This document shows, piece by piece, positions 44,931 to 56,914 of a stretch of 64,000 nt of DNA. This DNA comes from Geoalkalibacter ferrihydriticus DSM 17813 (GTDB lineage: Bacteria; Desulfobacterota; Desulfuromonadia; Desulfuromonadales; Geoalkalibacteraceae): the NCBI RefSeq assembly GCF_000820505.1, contig NZ_JWJD01000002.1, forward strand, positions 85,153-149,152, written 5' to 3'. Numbering within the stretch: position 1 is the stretch's first letter; each line of letters opens with the position of its first letter. The translations under genes were made by a program, and so were the position numbers. Below the pieces are notes generated by a model. The model did no database searches, was not told the origin of the DNA, and worked only from the letters and a program-made list of their open reading frames with translations.

Positions 44931-44959
44931 TTGACGACCGGATCAAAAGTAACTAAAAT
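44931..44959 (+). promoter_or_regulatory. Candidate sigma-70 promoter of the PilZ gene
   Basis: TTGACG (44931-44936) and TAAAAT (44954-44959) are separated by exactly 17 bases. The predicted transcript start is about 22 bases before the ATG at 44989. Confidence 0.65.
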
Positions 44960-44988
44960 TTAATAAATTTTCTCATAAGGGAACATCT

Positions 44989-45762
44989 ATGAAGCGCGTC
45001 CTGATCGCCTCGGGCCAGAGAGGCCTCATGAGCAACCTCGACATGGTGCTGAAGCACTGGGGGTATCGCCCCTTAAGCTCTTCTCACCGCGACGATATCT
45101 GCGGGCTTCTCCAGGCGACCGACCCTGAGTTGGTGATCTTTGACGCGCCCTGGTTGCGCAAACATGCCTCTGATCTTTTGCATCTGGTGCCGCAGATGGA
45201 GCAGCAGGCGACGCGCCTCGCGGTACTGGACGATTGCAAAGAGGTGCTGCCGCATCTCTCCGCCTGTCTGCCCTACCAGAAAATCCCTTCAGATATTTTT
45301 TCCCTTTACGGCCTCACGCAGGCCGTGTTGCAGAACCACCCCCGCCGCCGCCTGCGCACCGGCGTTCATCTGCCCGGCATGTTACGCCGCGACGGGCGGC
45401 CCTGGGACTTGACCCAAATTCAGACCCTGGGGACCGGCGGCATGTTTATCCGCTCGGGATACCGTCTCCACCACAGCGAAACCCTTCGCCTGTGCGTGCC
45501 CTTGTTCGGCATGAAGGAAGAGCTTGAGGCCTTGGGTCGCGTTGTCTACGAAATTCATCCGACCATGGAAAACAACTATATGCAGGGTTATGGGATTGAA
45601 TTTACCAGCCTGTCTGCGCAAAGCCGGCAATCCCTAAGCCGTTTTGTCGCCGGTTGCTTCGTGCGCGAACTTGAACACCCCCACCCCCAAAGCCAGCCAA
45701 GATTTCAAGCCTTTTCCAACGCACGCCGGATTGACTATTCCCTCGACGCCTTTGCGCTCTAA
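44989..45762 (+). CDS. Receiver-like plus PilZ-domain protein
   Basis: The 257-residue protein has an N-terminal pseudo-receiver-like alpha/beta domain (about 1-115) without the usual acidic pocket, and a PilZ domain (about 118-225). The PilZ arginine motif is present as RRRLR (about 119-123). The second c-di-GMP motif, normally D/N-x-S-x-x-G, appears as QTLGTGG and lacks the Asp/Asn and Ser, so binding may be weak or lost. Several such two-part proteins occur in deltaproteobacteria, where they influence motility or surface polymer production. Its stop codon overlaps the convergent deoB stop. Confidence 0.78.
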   Translation: MKRVLIASGQRGLMSNLDMVLKHWGYRPLSSSHRDDICGLLQATDPELVIFDAPWLRKHASDLLHLVPQMEQQATRLAVLDDCKEVLPHLSACLPYQKIPSDIFSLYGLTQAVLQNHPRRRLRTGVHLPGMLRRDGRPWDLTQIQTLGTGGMFIRSGYRLHHSETLRLCVPLFGMKEELEALGRVVYEIHPTMENNYMQGYGIEFTSLSAQSRQSLSRFVAGCFVRELEHPHPQSQPRFQAFSNARRIDYSLDAFAL

Positions 45763-46979
45763 GTTTTCTCCCCTGCCTTGGCACAGATGCGGGTTTTCAA
45801 AGGCAGCAGCTTTAGAAAGCTGCTGCCGGCTTGCGGCGGACAGCAGCCGAAAAAATCAGCCAGGGTTGCCGCCACGTCCGCGAAACTCTCACGTCGACCG
45901 AGGTCGCAGCCGGTCTCCAGGCCGGGACTCCATACCAGTAAGGGCACGTATTCGCGCGTATGGTCAGTGCCCGCAGCGGTAGGATCGCAGCCATGGTCGG
46001 CCGTGATCAACAACAGGTCGCGCTCACCCATGATCTCTTTCATGCGCGGCAACCATCCATCAAAATCCTTCAGCGCCCGCGCAAAGCCCTCGGCATCACG
46101 GCGATGACCGTAAAGCATGTCGAAATCGACGAGGTTGGCAAACACCAAGCCTTTGTGCATGCCCCTGAACGCATCCAGAATTTTCTCCATGCCGTCGCGA
46201 TTATTGTGGCTCGGCAGTGATTTGCTCAAACCCTGACCAGCGAAAATATCTCCGATTTTGCCCACTCCGACAACACTCAGGCCTCGTTCCTGCAAGTGAT
46301 CAAGAAGCGTGGGAGCAAAGGGCGGCAGGGAAAAATCATGGCGACGAGCCGTGCGACGAAAATCTCCCGCGCCCTCTCCGACAAAAGGCCGAGCGATAAC
46401 GCGCCCCACACGGTAAGGATCGAGAATGCGGCGCGCGATACGGCAAATCTCGTAAAGACGCTCAACCGGAATGACATCTTCGTGGGCGGCAATCTGAAAA
46501 ACCGAATCGACACTTGTATAAACGATGGGGCGGCCGGACCGGACATGTTCTTCGCCCAGGCGCGTCAGGATTTCGGTACCGCTGGCGGCAAGGTTGCCAA
46601 GGGGCTCGAGACCGGTTTCCCGTTGGAAAGCCTTGATGATATCCGGTGGAAACCCCTGCGGAAAGGTGGCCAGGGGCTGGTGCTGAATGAGACCGGCCAG
46701 TTCCCAGTGACCAACGGTGGAGTCTTTTCCCGCCGCGCGCTCAGCCATGCGCCCGAAGCAAGCCTGGGGCCGCGAGCTGGCCACTATGCCACTGTCGGGA
46801 TGCAGATTGCCCAGCCCCATTTCTTGCATTTGTGGCAACCGCAATTCGGGGCACGCAGCTTTGATATGCCCGAGGGTATCGACGCCCGCATCGCCATAAG
46901 CCGCGGCATCGGACAAGGCGCCGACGCCCAGACCATCGAGGGTAATCAAGACTGCCCGCAGCGGCCCCGGCCCTTTCAA
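45759..46979 (-). CDS. deoB: Phosphopentomutase
   Basis: The 406-residue protein (E. coli length is 407) converts ribose-1-phosphate or deoxyribose-1-phosphate to the 5-phosphate. It has the alkaline-phosphatase superfamily metal motifs ITLDGLGVGAL, HWELAG with DSTVGHWELAG before it, VGVGKIGDIFAG and LLITADHGCDP with DHTRE. The start is TTG at 46979, overlapping the deoC stop (TTGA), which gives the standard family length. It is downstream of argJ and deoC in a leftward run and supports nucleoside salvage together with DeoC. Confidence 0.93.
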   Translation of the reverse strand: MKGPGPLRAVLITLDGLGVGALSDAAAYGDAGVDTLGHIKAACPELRLPQMQEMGLGNLHPDSGIVASSRPQACFGRMAERAAGKDSTVGHWELAGLIQHQPLATFPQGFPPDIIKAFQRETGLEPLGNLAASGTEILTRLGEEHVRSGRPIVYTSVDSVFQIAAHEDVIPVERLYEICRIARRILDPYRVGRVIARPFVGEGAGDFRRTARRHDFSLPPFAPTLLDHLQERGLSVVGVGKIGDIFAGQGLSKSLPSHNNRDGMEKILDAFRGMHKGLVFANLVDFDMLYGHRRDAEGFARALKDFDGWLPRMKEIMGERDLLLITADHGCDPTAAGTDHTREYVPLLVWSPGLETGCDLGRRESFADVAATLADFFGCCPPQAGSSFLKLLPLKTRICAKAGEKT

Positions 46980-47656
46980 GAATCCCGCGCCAGACGCCAC
47001 TGGTTCATGATCGCGACCCCATTGCTTGTGCCGATGCGGCCTACCCCCATTTGCAGATATTCGCGGCAAGTCGGCCAATCGCGAATGCCACCGGCAGCCT
47101 TAACACCTGCATTGGTTCCCGCCACATCAAGCAACAGCCGCACATCCTCAACCCTGGCTCCGCCGGGGGCGAACCCGGTCGAGGTTTTGAGCCAGCGCGC
47201 GCCGGCTTTCAGCGCTGATTCGGCTACTCGGCGTAACTGCTCGGGAGCAAAGTAGCAGCACTCGAGGATCACCTTGACATCCGCTCCTTCGGCAGCCCGC
47301 ACCACCTGTTCGATATCCGCCTCGACCTGCTGCAAGTCACCGTCGCGAGCAGCGCCCAGCGGAATGACCATGTCGATTTCGCGGGCACCCTGCTGCACCG
47401 CCTGCCCCGCTTCATAGGCTTTAACTTCAGAAGTCTGATAACCCAATGGAAAACCAATCACGGTAGCCACGCCAACACCTGAGCCGTAAACCAGCTCAGA
47501 AGCCAGGCGAACGTACACCGGCGCAACACACACCGCGGCGAACTGATATTCCACCGCTTCCTCGCACAGGGAATGCACTTCCCCCATGCCCGCGTCGGGC
47601 TTGAGCAGAGTATGATCGATGAAGGAAGCGGGATTCAAAAATGAGTTCTTGGGCAT
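46976..47656 (-). CDS. deoC: Deoxyribose-phosphate aldolase
   Basis: The 226-residue TIM-barrel aldolase splits deoxyribose-5-phosphate to acetaldehyde and glyceraldehyde-3-phosphate. The Schiff-base lysine is in WLKTSTGF and the second lysine in GVKAAGGIRD; the strand DMVIPLGAARDGD is also typical. The start is the ATG at 47656, just after the argJ stop; an ATG at 47683 inside argJ is an alternative. It is coupled to deoB. Confidence 0.94.
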   Translation of the reverse strand: MPKNSFLNPASFIDHTLLKPDAGMGEVHSLCEEAVEYQFAAVCVAPVYVRLASELVYGSGVGVATVIGFPLGYQTSEVKAYEAGQAVQQGAREIDMVIPLGAARDGDLQQVEADIEQVVRAAEGADVKVILECCYFAPEQLRRVAESALKAGARWLKTSTGFAPGGARVEDVRLLLDVAGTNAGVKAAGGIRDWPTCREYLQMGVGRIGTSNGVAIMNQWRLARDS

Positions 47657-47663
47657 ACCGGCA

Positions 47664-48863
47664 TCAGGTCCGATAATCGGCATTGATTTTTATGTAATCG
47701 TAATTCAGGTCCGATGTGTAATACACGCCCTCGCCACTGCCGAGATGCAAATCAATAAGAACCTGAAACTCCGGTTTTTTCAGCACCTCGCTCGCTTGTT
47801 CCTCGAGATCTTTGCCGGTGCCGACGCCCTGGCGAACAACGGCAACCTCATCGAAAAAGATATCTATGCGATCCGGATCGACCTCGACCCCGGCATAACC
47901 AACCGCGGCAATAATCCGGCCCCAATTGGCATCTTCTCCGAAAAAAGCGGTTTTGACCAGATTCGAGGTGGCTACACTGCGCGCAACTTGCACGGCTCCG
48001 TCAGAATCGGCGGCGCCCCGCACCCGGATTTCGACAACCTTGGTGGCCCCCTCGCCGTCCCGCACGATCATCTTGGCCAGATCGACCAACAGGTCATTAA
48101 GCAAACCGGCAAACTCATCACCCTCAGGTGTATTCCCACAAATCTCAGGCGTATTGGCCTGGCCGTTGCTTAGAATCAACACCATGTCGTTGGTGGAGGT
48201 ATCTCCGTCTACGCTAATGGCGTTAAAGGAACCCGCCACCGCCCGCCGCAGGCAGACATCAAGAAAAGTCTGTTCGACCTGGGCGTCGGTGACCACATAG
48301 GCAAGCATGGTTGCCATATTGGGATGAATCATACCGGCACCCTTGGCTATGCCCAAAAGATGGTACGGCTGACCGGCCACACAAGCCTCGCGCCATCCGG
48401 TCTTGACAAAGGCATCGGTCGTGCGGATCGCTTCGGCGACCTGGGCCGCGCCGCCGGACTCAAGCTGAGCCGGCAGCAAGGGAATATGCTGTTCGAATTT
48501 GTTCATGGGCAAGGGCGCACCGATCACCCCGGTGGAGGCTACCGCCACCAGATCCTCGGAAATGCCCAGCGCCTGGGCCGCCAGGGCATTGCAGGCCAGG
48601 GCGTCACGCAACCCCTGCTCGCCGGTACAGGCATTGGCGTTGCCGCTGTTGACCAGGACGGCTTGGCACAGCCCCTGACGAATGCGGGGGATGGTGACCA
48701 CCAAGGGCGCGGCCATGACCTTGTTCGTAGTAAAAACTCCGGCGCAACGGGCCGGCACCTCAGAATAAATAAGCGCCAAATCGAGCCGCCCCGATTTTTT
48801 TATACCGGCACTTCGAGCGGCGAATTTGAAACCCCGGACACGGGGAAGATCTTGAGAACTCAT
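47664..48863 (-). CDS. argJ: Glutamate N-acetyltransferase / amino-acid acetyltransferase ArgJ
   Basis: The 399-residue precursor cleaves itself into alpha and beta chains before the nucleophilic Thr in GMIHPNMATMLA (around residue 188). It recycles acetyl groups from N-acetylornithine to glutamate in arginine biosynthesis. The N-terminal RGFKFAARSAGIKKSGRLDLALI and C-terminal signature segments are present. Whether it is mono- or bifunctional cannot be told by eye. A separate short N-acetylglutamate synthase-like gene lies at 54606. The ATG at 48863 follows GGAG at a wide spacing. Confidence 0.94.
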   Translation of the reverse strand: MSSQDLPRVRGFKFAARSAGIKKSGRLDLALIYSEVPARCAGVFTTNKVMAAPLVVTIPRIRQGLCQAVLVNSGNANACTGEQGLRDALACNALAAQALGISEDLVAVASTGVIGAPLPMNKFEQHIPLLPAQLESGGAAQVAEAIRTTDAFVKTGWREACVAGQPYHLLGIAKGAGMIHPNMATMLAYVVTDAQVEQTFLDVCLRRAVAGSFNAISVDGDTSTNDMVLILSNGQANTPEICGNTPEGDEFAGLLNDLLVDLAKMIVRDGEGATKVVEIRVRGAADSDGAVQVARSVATSNLVKTAFFGEDANWGRIIAAVGYAGVEVDPDRIDIFFDEVAVVRQGVGTGKDLEEQASEVLKKPEFQVLIDLHLGSGEGVYYTSDLNYDYIKINADYRT

Positions 48864-48909
48864 GAAGGGCAGACTCCGCGAAAGGGCATGGCGATCATGC
48901 CGAAATTCT

Positions 48910-50589
48910 TTATCCGGTGGGCAAATAAACGCCGAAGGTGGTACCTTCACCGATGGTTTTTTCCAGAGCGATGCGCCCACCCATGCGACCTAAAATGGCC
49001 TTGCAGATGGCCAGGCCGATTCCGACCCCGGTGGGCTTTTCGGTATTGATGTCGCCAAGCTGCGTGTATTCGTTGAAAATGTCCTCCCCCGCCTCGACGG
49101 GGACAGCCAGCCCATCGTTGTGAATCCTCATGTAGATGTAGGGCTTGCCATCGATTTCTTGATTTTCCAGTTGAACTTGAATGCGCCCACCGTCGCGATT
49201 GAACTTTACGGCATTATCGACCAGCGCATTGATGAGAATGCCGGTTTTTTCAGGATCGCCCAGAACATCATGAAGATCTTCGGCAGCCTGGATAACCGGC
49301 TGCAGATCTTTTTCGGCGATATCGGAGCCCCTGCGGGTCAAGGCCTCGCTGAGCAGACCCTCGACGGAGAAGGTGCGCCAGTCCCAGCGCTCACCGCCCG
49401 AGTCGATGGAGAACAGGCGCAGCATGCCCGTGATCAGCTTCTCCATATGCAGACTCTCAGAGTGAACCTTGCCGAGATAATCGCGCAATTCTTCCCTTTC
49501 GATGTGATCGAAGAAGTTGATGATCAGATCGACGAAACCAAGGATTGAAGTCAGTGGTGTTTTGAGTTCGTGGGAGAGGTTGCACACCAGTTGCGAGCGA
49601 GCTTTGTTGAACTTGACCAGATGCCGGTTGGCCTCTTCGAGCTCGCGCGCCTGCTGACGCAGGCTGGAAACCAGCTTGAAGTTTTCGATGGCCAGAGCCA
49701 CCTGGTGGGCGATGGTGGTAAGCAGGTTCTGGTCTTCGGCCTTGAAGGTATTACCGGTGCGCTTATTGTTGACGTTGATGACACCGAGAACCCGATCCTT
49801 GATGCGAATCGGCACGGAGAGCAACGACTGGTTTTTGTAGCGGTCACCGTCGCCTGCGGAATGAAAGCGCTGGTCGCGGGAAAGGTCGGTAATCAGTATC
49901 GGACGACCGGTCGCCAGGACATGGCCGGAGATGCCTTCCCCGGGAGCAACCTTGGCGCGATTCATAATGTCCGAGGACAGGCCACGGGCGGCGGCAATGG
50001 AGAGGTTGCCGGCATCATCGCGCAGCATCAGCGATACCATCTCCACATCGGCGGAAAGAGTGATGGAGTCGACGATTTTGTCAAAGAGGATCTGAAGATC
50101 GGCGCCGTTGCTGGCCGTTTCGCCGATCTGCTTGAGCAAAATCAGATCGGAAAGACGTCGCTGGGCTTCACGCTGGGCAGACGCTTCGCGAAGTGAAGCG
50201 CGGTAAGTGTTTAAAGCGCGCTGCACCGATTCAGCCAACTCCTCGTCATCAACCGGTTTTACCAGATAGTCGAGGGCGCCGTGGCGCAAGACCTGGCGCG
50301 CGGCGGAAAAATCTTCATGGGACGAAATGATGATGACAGGAAGCTCGGGGCGCAACTCCTTGACGGTTTGCAGCAACTCGATGCCGCTCATATCGGGCAT
50401 GTGCAGGTCGGTGAGCACCACGCATATTTCGTCGGTACTCAGAACCGCGGGAACCTCGCTGCCGTTGCCGGTAGCAACCACGCGATAACCGCGCCCTTCA
50501 AGCATCTCCCGGGCATGCTGGCGGAAAAAAGGTGTATCATCCACCAGGAGGATGCCCGGAGCGGCGTCATTCCTGTCAGGCAGGTCCAT
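48910..50589 (-). CDS. Cytoplasmic receiver-GAF-histidine kinase
   Basis: The 559-residue protein runs receiver (about 8-125, phosphoacceptor in VLTDLHMPDMSG), coiled coil (about 125-165), GAF (about 170-310, with GEGISGHVLATGRPILITD), HisKA (about 325-390, with phosphorylated His in LSHELKTPLTS) and HATPase_c (about 430-555, with NALVDNAVKFN and GVGIGLAICKAI). No transmembrane segment is seen. The N-terminal receiver suggests it is itself controlled by another kinase. The target regulator is not in the window. It lies between secA and argJ, with 37 and 46 bases to its neighbours. Confidence 0.9.
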   Translation of the reverse strand: MDLPDRNDAAPGILLVDDTPFFRQHAREMLEGRGYRVVATGNGSEVPAVLSTDEICVVLTDLHMPDMSGIELLQTVKELRPELPVIIISSHEDFSAARQVLRHGALDYLVKPVDDEELAESVQRALNTYRASLREASAQREAQRRLSDLILLKQIGETASNGADLQILFDKIVDSITLSADVEMVSLMLRDDAGNLSIAAARGLSSDIMNRAKVAPGEGISGHVLATGRPILITDLSRDQRFHSAGDGDRYKNQSLLSVPIRIKDRVLGVINVNNKRTGNTFKAEDQNLLTTIAHQVALAIENFKLVSSLRQQARELEEANRHLVKFNKARSQLVCNLSHELKTPLTSILGFVDLIINFFDHIEREELRDYLGKVHSESLHMEKLITGMLRLFSIDSGGERWDWRTFSVEGLLSEALTRRGSDIAEKDLQPVIQAAEDLHDVLGDPEKTGILINALVDNAVKFNRDGGRIQVQLENQEIDGKPYIYMRIHNDGLAVPVEAGEDIFNEYTQLGDINTEKPTGVGIGLAICKAILGRMGGRIALEKTIGEGTTFGVYLPTG

Positions 50590-50626
50590 GCCGGCTCCCT
50601 TTTCATTCAAAATCACTGCAAGAGGA

Positions 50627-53320
<2,694 letters not shown>

Positions 53321-53485
53321 CAAAAGCACTCCCAGTCCGCCGTGAAAAAATCACGCGCGGACAAATGATTAAGATTGGAAAAAAACTTGGAAACAACAGA
53401 GCTTTTCCGACACCCTTCAGCAGCTGAGAAACAAACTCAAGCAGGCTGGCGAAACGAACGACCTCTGAGGTTGTCCGGGCGAAGG

Positions 53486-53514
53486 ATTTTACCATAACCC
53501 TTATTCGCCCACAA
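53486..53514 (-). promoter_or_regulatory. Candidate promoter for secA
   Basis: On the minus strand TTGTGG (53514-53509) and TAAAAT (53491-53486) are 17 bases apart, giving a leader of about 160 bases. The remainder of 53321-53622 shows no gene, only the terminator of the M23 gene. Confidence 0.45.
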
Positions 53515-53549
53515 GAACATATACTGCGAAAACAGCCTGTATTTCTAAT

Positions 53550-53571
53550 AAAAAAAGCTCCACTAAGGAGC
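53550..53571 (-). terminator. Rho-independent terminator after the M23 peptidase gene
   Basis: GCTCC (53557-53561) and GGAGC (53567-53571) form a short stem. On the minus strand it is followed by seven T residues (53556-53550). It lies about 50 bases after the peptidase stop and upstream of the secA promoter. Confidence 0.82.
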
Positions 53572-53622
53572 AAGGCGGATTTCAAAAAAATTCGCGGAAA
53601 AGCAACTCCGCAAGAAGGGGAA

Positions 53623-54492
53623 TCAGAGAAAATTGCGGGGGTTCAGTGGAACATTGTTAAGGCGCACTTCGTAATGGACATGCGGCCCCGTGGAGCTTCC
53701 CGTGCTGCCGACCTCGGCGATTTTCTGTCCGCGTCGCACCCGCTCGCCGACTTTGACCAGATTACGGGAGTTGTGAGCGTAGTAGGTTTGATAGCCGTAC
53801 CCATGATCGATGACGACCAACTTACCATAGCCGGGAGCGGTCCCGGAACGGCTTACAATACCATCTGCGGTGACATTAATGGGCGTACCGGTGCGCGCCG
53901 CGATATCAAGTCCTTCATGCATCCTGGGCCGGCCGCTGAAGGGCGACTTGCGCATGCCGAAACTCGACGACACCCATCCACGCGTCGGCCATCCGGAAGG
54001 TTTGGCGGCGGACAAGGAGCGCTGATCGTTGAGAAAACCCTGAATTTCTTCCTGACTGACGCGCCGCACCTCGATGGCCGCGCGAACCTGATCGATCTGA
54101 CGCTGAAGATCGGAAACTTCATCCCAGGCAGTGTCTTCCGGGGGGCCGCCAACTCCGGCAAATGCGTCACTTTTGGGTTTTGTGAGCTGGGCCATGACCC
54201 GTACCTTGGCGTCATTTTGCGCCAGAACCACCAATTCCTGGCGCAAATCGTCCAGGCGTTGAGAGAGGACCTGCAACTCCTTGTCCTGTGCAAAGTTCGC
54301 CAGACGCAAATGTGCAAGTTCCTCATAATCTACCCGTGTGCGGGCAATCTCCCAGCTCAGAAACCCCAGTGCGCCGAAAATCACGACCATCAGACCAGCG
54401 ACAAGTCGCAGCGTCCACAAGCGCAGCACGAGACGGCGCACATGATGGGAGCCTTCGGGAATAATCAGTAGCGTAAATTTTCCTGCAGCCAA
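53623..54492 (-). CDS. M23/LytM family peptidase, membrane-anchored
   Basis: The 289-residue protein has an N-terminal membrane anchor (about 24-46), a coiled-coil stalk (about 55-155) and a C-terminal LytM domain (about 170-289). The zinc ligands are in RMHEGLDIAA and GPHVHYEV, so it should be an active endopeptidase. Such enzymes cut peptidoglycan cross-links or regulate amidases. The start is TTG at 54492 with AAGGAG upstream. It is not obviously part of a division operon here. Confidence 0.88.
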   Translation of the reverse strand: MAAGKFTLLIIPEGSHHVRRLVLRLWTLRLVAGLMVVIFGALGFLSWEIARTRVDYEELAHLRLANFAQDKELQVLSQRLDDLRQELVVLAQNDAKVRVMAQLTKPKSDAFAGVGGPPEDTAWDEVSDLQRQIDQVRAAIEVRRVSQEEIQGFLNDQRSLSAAKPSGWPTRGWVSSSFGMRKSPFSGRPRMHEGLDIAARTGTPINVTADGIVSRSGTAPGYGKLVVIDHGYGYQTYYAHNSRNLVKVGERVRRGQKIAEVGSTGSSTGPHVHYEVRLNNVPLNPRNFL

Positions 54493-54605
54493 GCACTTCT
54501 CCTTAGGAAATTCCGAGCATCAAGGCAACCCCTGTTCCTTACTAAGAGAAAAACCCCCTGACTGTCAAGGTCTTTTCCCGCCAAATGGCCTACCTGGACG
54601 AGACA

Positions 54606-55055
54606 TCAGAGGTCAATACAGACGGCAATCTCATCACAATCGGGAAATTTGGCGCACTTGAGGCAATCGCTCCAGATCTTGTGGGGCAGTTCACTTTTTT
54701 CAATTTCGTAAAACCCGAGGCGGGTGAAAAAGTCGCGCTGATAGGTCAATGCAAAAACCCGTCGCAAGCTGAACCGGCGAGCTTCTTCCAGGCAGGCTTC
54801 GACCAATTGGCGGCCGATGCCCTGGCCGAAATGCCCCGCGGCCACGGCCAGTGAGCGCACCTCGGCAAGGTCTTCCCAACAGATGGTGAGACACACTGTG
54901 CCCACGACCGCACCCTGATCTTCATAGACATAGATATCTCTGATATTTTCATAGATTTCCGAAAGGGAGCGCGGCAACATCTGCCCATCCTTGGCATATC
55001 CCATCAAAAGCTTGTGAATGGCCTTGGCGTCAGAGATCAAGGCTTTGCGAATCAT
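54606..55055 (-). CDS. argA: Short-form N-acetylglutamate synthase (GNAT only)
   Basis: The 149-residue GNAT-fold acetyltransferase has the CoA-binding motif GHFGQGIGRQLVEACLEEA and the end segment RDFFTRLGFYEIEKSELPHKIWSDC of the stand-alone N-acetylglutamate synthase type (COG1246). It lacks the N-terminal kinase-like regulatory domain of E. coli ArgA. Cys residues near the C terminus (CLKCAKFPDC) are a family feature. It would feed arginine synthesis, complementing argJ. An alternative reading is a general GNAT acetyltransferase. Confidence 0.82.
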   Translation of the reverse strand: MIRKALISDAKAIHKLLMGYAKDGQMLPRSLSEIYENIRDIYVYEDQGAVVGTVCLTICWEDLAEVRSLAVAAGHFGQGIGRQLVEACLEEARRFSLRRVFALTYQRDFFTRLGFYEIEKSELPHKIWSDCLKCAKFPDCDEIAVCIDL

Positions 55056-55173
55056 CGAATGAGTTCCTTTCCCGAAGGGGCGCAGGTGCGCAGCGCTATC
55101 CCGATGTAGCTATCCATGCAATATATAAACCATGAGAAACTGCAAAAATCGCGGCGAACGCCAATCCCTGGAT

Positions 55174-56856
55174 TCACAGCGGCGCGCAAGACGACTGATC
55201 AATGAGTTCGCGCGCATGTTCCAGGGTTCGCTCGGTAATCCGCGCGCCGCCGAGCATCCGCGCCATTTCATGGATGCGCGCCTCTCCCTCCAGCAAAGCG
55301 ATACTGGTGCGGGTACGACCATCATGTTCGCGCTTTTCGATGTGATACTGACGGTCACCAAAGGCGGCAACCTGAGGCAGATGAGTAACGCACAACACCT
55401 GGCGCTCATGCGCTAGACCGCGCAGCTTTTCGCCCACACGGGTCGCGGTGGCGCCTCCGATTCCGGCATCGACCTCATCAAAAATCAGAGTGGCGACCCC
55501 TTCCTGCTGGGGCGCGGCGCGGCGCAGGGCCAACATAATGCGCGAAAGTTCACCGCCCGAAGCAATCCGCGCCAAGGGCCGCGGTTCTTCACCAGGGTTG
55601 GGGGCGAGAAAAAATTCGGCCTTCTCCAGACCAACCGCGGAAGGTTCGGCGAGGGGCTGAAACACCACCCGAAAACGGGCCTCCGTCATGGCCAGATCGG
55701 CAAGCTCCGTCTCGACTCGCTGTTCCAATCGCCGTGCCGCCTCAAGGCGACGCGCCGAAAGAGTATCGCCGCTCTGTCGTAGAAGCTTCTCGAGCCGAGA
55801 GATTTCAGCATTAAGATCTTGCCGCGCGCTATCGACATTTTCCATCTGCTCCAGTTCGGCCAGCAGCTTATCGCGAAAGGTAAGGATATCCTCAATACTC
55901 GTGCCGTATTTGCGCTTGAGTGCCGCCAACGAGGACAGGCGGGTTTCCACCTCGTCCTGGCGCCCGGGATCAAAGGAGAGTCCCGAGGCGTAATTACGCA
56001 ACTGCGCGGCGACATCTTCCAGTGTGTAAAGGGCCTCTCGCAACATCCCGGCAAGATCGCCCAGACTCCGATCAACGACGGTAAGCGCCTCAAGCTCGGC
56101 GGCGGTTTGTTCGATCAGCTCGCAGGCAGCACCTTCCTGGCCGTAGAGACGGTCAAAGCCGCCGGTCGTGGCGGCGGTCAGCCGCTCAGCGTGCTGCAGC
56201 AGACGGCGCTCGGCCTCCAACGCATCATCCTCGCCCGCCGCAAGATTGGCGGCAGCGATTTCCTGAGCCTGATAATTGAGGAGATCCAGGCGACTTTGCC
56301 GTTCACGCGCGTCGATCTGCAAGGACCGAAGCTCTTCTCGGCGCTGCTGAAGTTGTCGATAACTCCCAAGATATTCAGTCAGCACCGCGCCATTGTCGGC
56401 AAAGGTGTCCAATGCCGTGAGATGCGTTTCGGCGCGCAGGAGGCTTTGGTGCTCATGCTGGCCGTAAATAGTCACCAGCATTTCGGCAATCGGCTGCAAT
56501 TGTGCCAGAGTCACCAGGGCACCGTTGACAAAAATACGGTTCTTGCCCGATCGGCTGAGCAGGCGGCGGACGAGAATCTCATCGCCCTCGCAGCTAATTC
56601 CGGCATCGGCCAAAAGAACCTTCACCGCTTCATGATCCGTCCCGCTAAGGTCAAAAACCGCCTCCACACTGGCCTCGTCCTCCCCGCTGCGAACCACGTC
56701 ACTGCGGGCGCGCTCCCCCAGAAGCAGTCCCACCGCACCAAGCAGGATCGATTTACCAGCACCGGTCTCGCCGGTCAACACATTAAAGCCCGGTCCGAAA
56801 CTCACATGGAGTTGATCGATGATGGCAAAATTGCGAATGTTGAGATCGGTCAGCAT
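55174..56856 (-). CDS. recN: DNA repair protein RecN
   Basis: The 560-residue SMC-like ATPase acts in double-strand break repair. Walker A GETGAGKS lies at residues 29-36. Long coiled coils (about 155-365) surround a central hinge-like region. The signature ASGGELSRIMLALR and Walker B LIFDEVDAGIGG sit near 440-475. The ATG at 56856 begins the family N terminus MLTDLNIRNFAIID; the longer frame upstream overlaps nadK. No strong ribosome site is seen. Confidence 0.95.
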   Translation of the reverse strand: MLTDLNIRNFAIIDQLHVSFGPGFNVLTGETGAGKSILLGAVGLLLGERARSDVVRSGEDEASVEAVFDLSGTDHEAVKVLLADAGISCEGDEILVRRLLSRSGKNRIFVNGALVTLAQLQPIAEMLVTIYGQHEHQSLLRAETHLTALDTFADNGAVLTEYLGSYRQLQQRREELRSLQIDARERQSRLDLLNYQAQEIAAANLAAGEDDALEAERRLLQHAERLTAATTGGFDRLYGQEGAACELIEQTAAELEALTVVDRSLGDLAGMLREALYTLEDVAAQLRNYASGLSFDPGRQDEVETRLSSLAALKRKYGTSIEDILTFRDKLLAELEQMENVDSARQDLNAEISRLEKLLRQSGDTLSARRLEAARRLEQRVETELADLAMTEARFRVVFQPLAEPSAVGLEKAEFFLAPNPGEEPRPLARIASGGELSRIMLALRRAAPQQEGVATLIFDEVDAGIGGATATRVGEKLRGLAHERQVLCVTHLPQVAAFGDRQYHIEKREHDGRTRTSIALLEGEARIHEMARMLGGARITERTLEHARELIDQSSCAPL

Positions 56857-56914
56857 CGGTGACACATCGGGAATATTTTCGGGTTTGTGTGCTCGCCCGG
56901 CGGCGCAATGGCCA

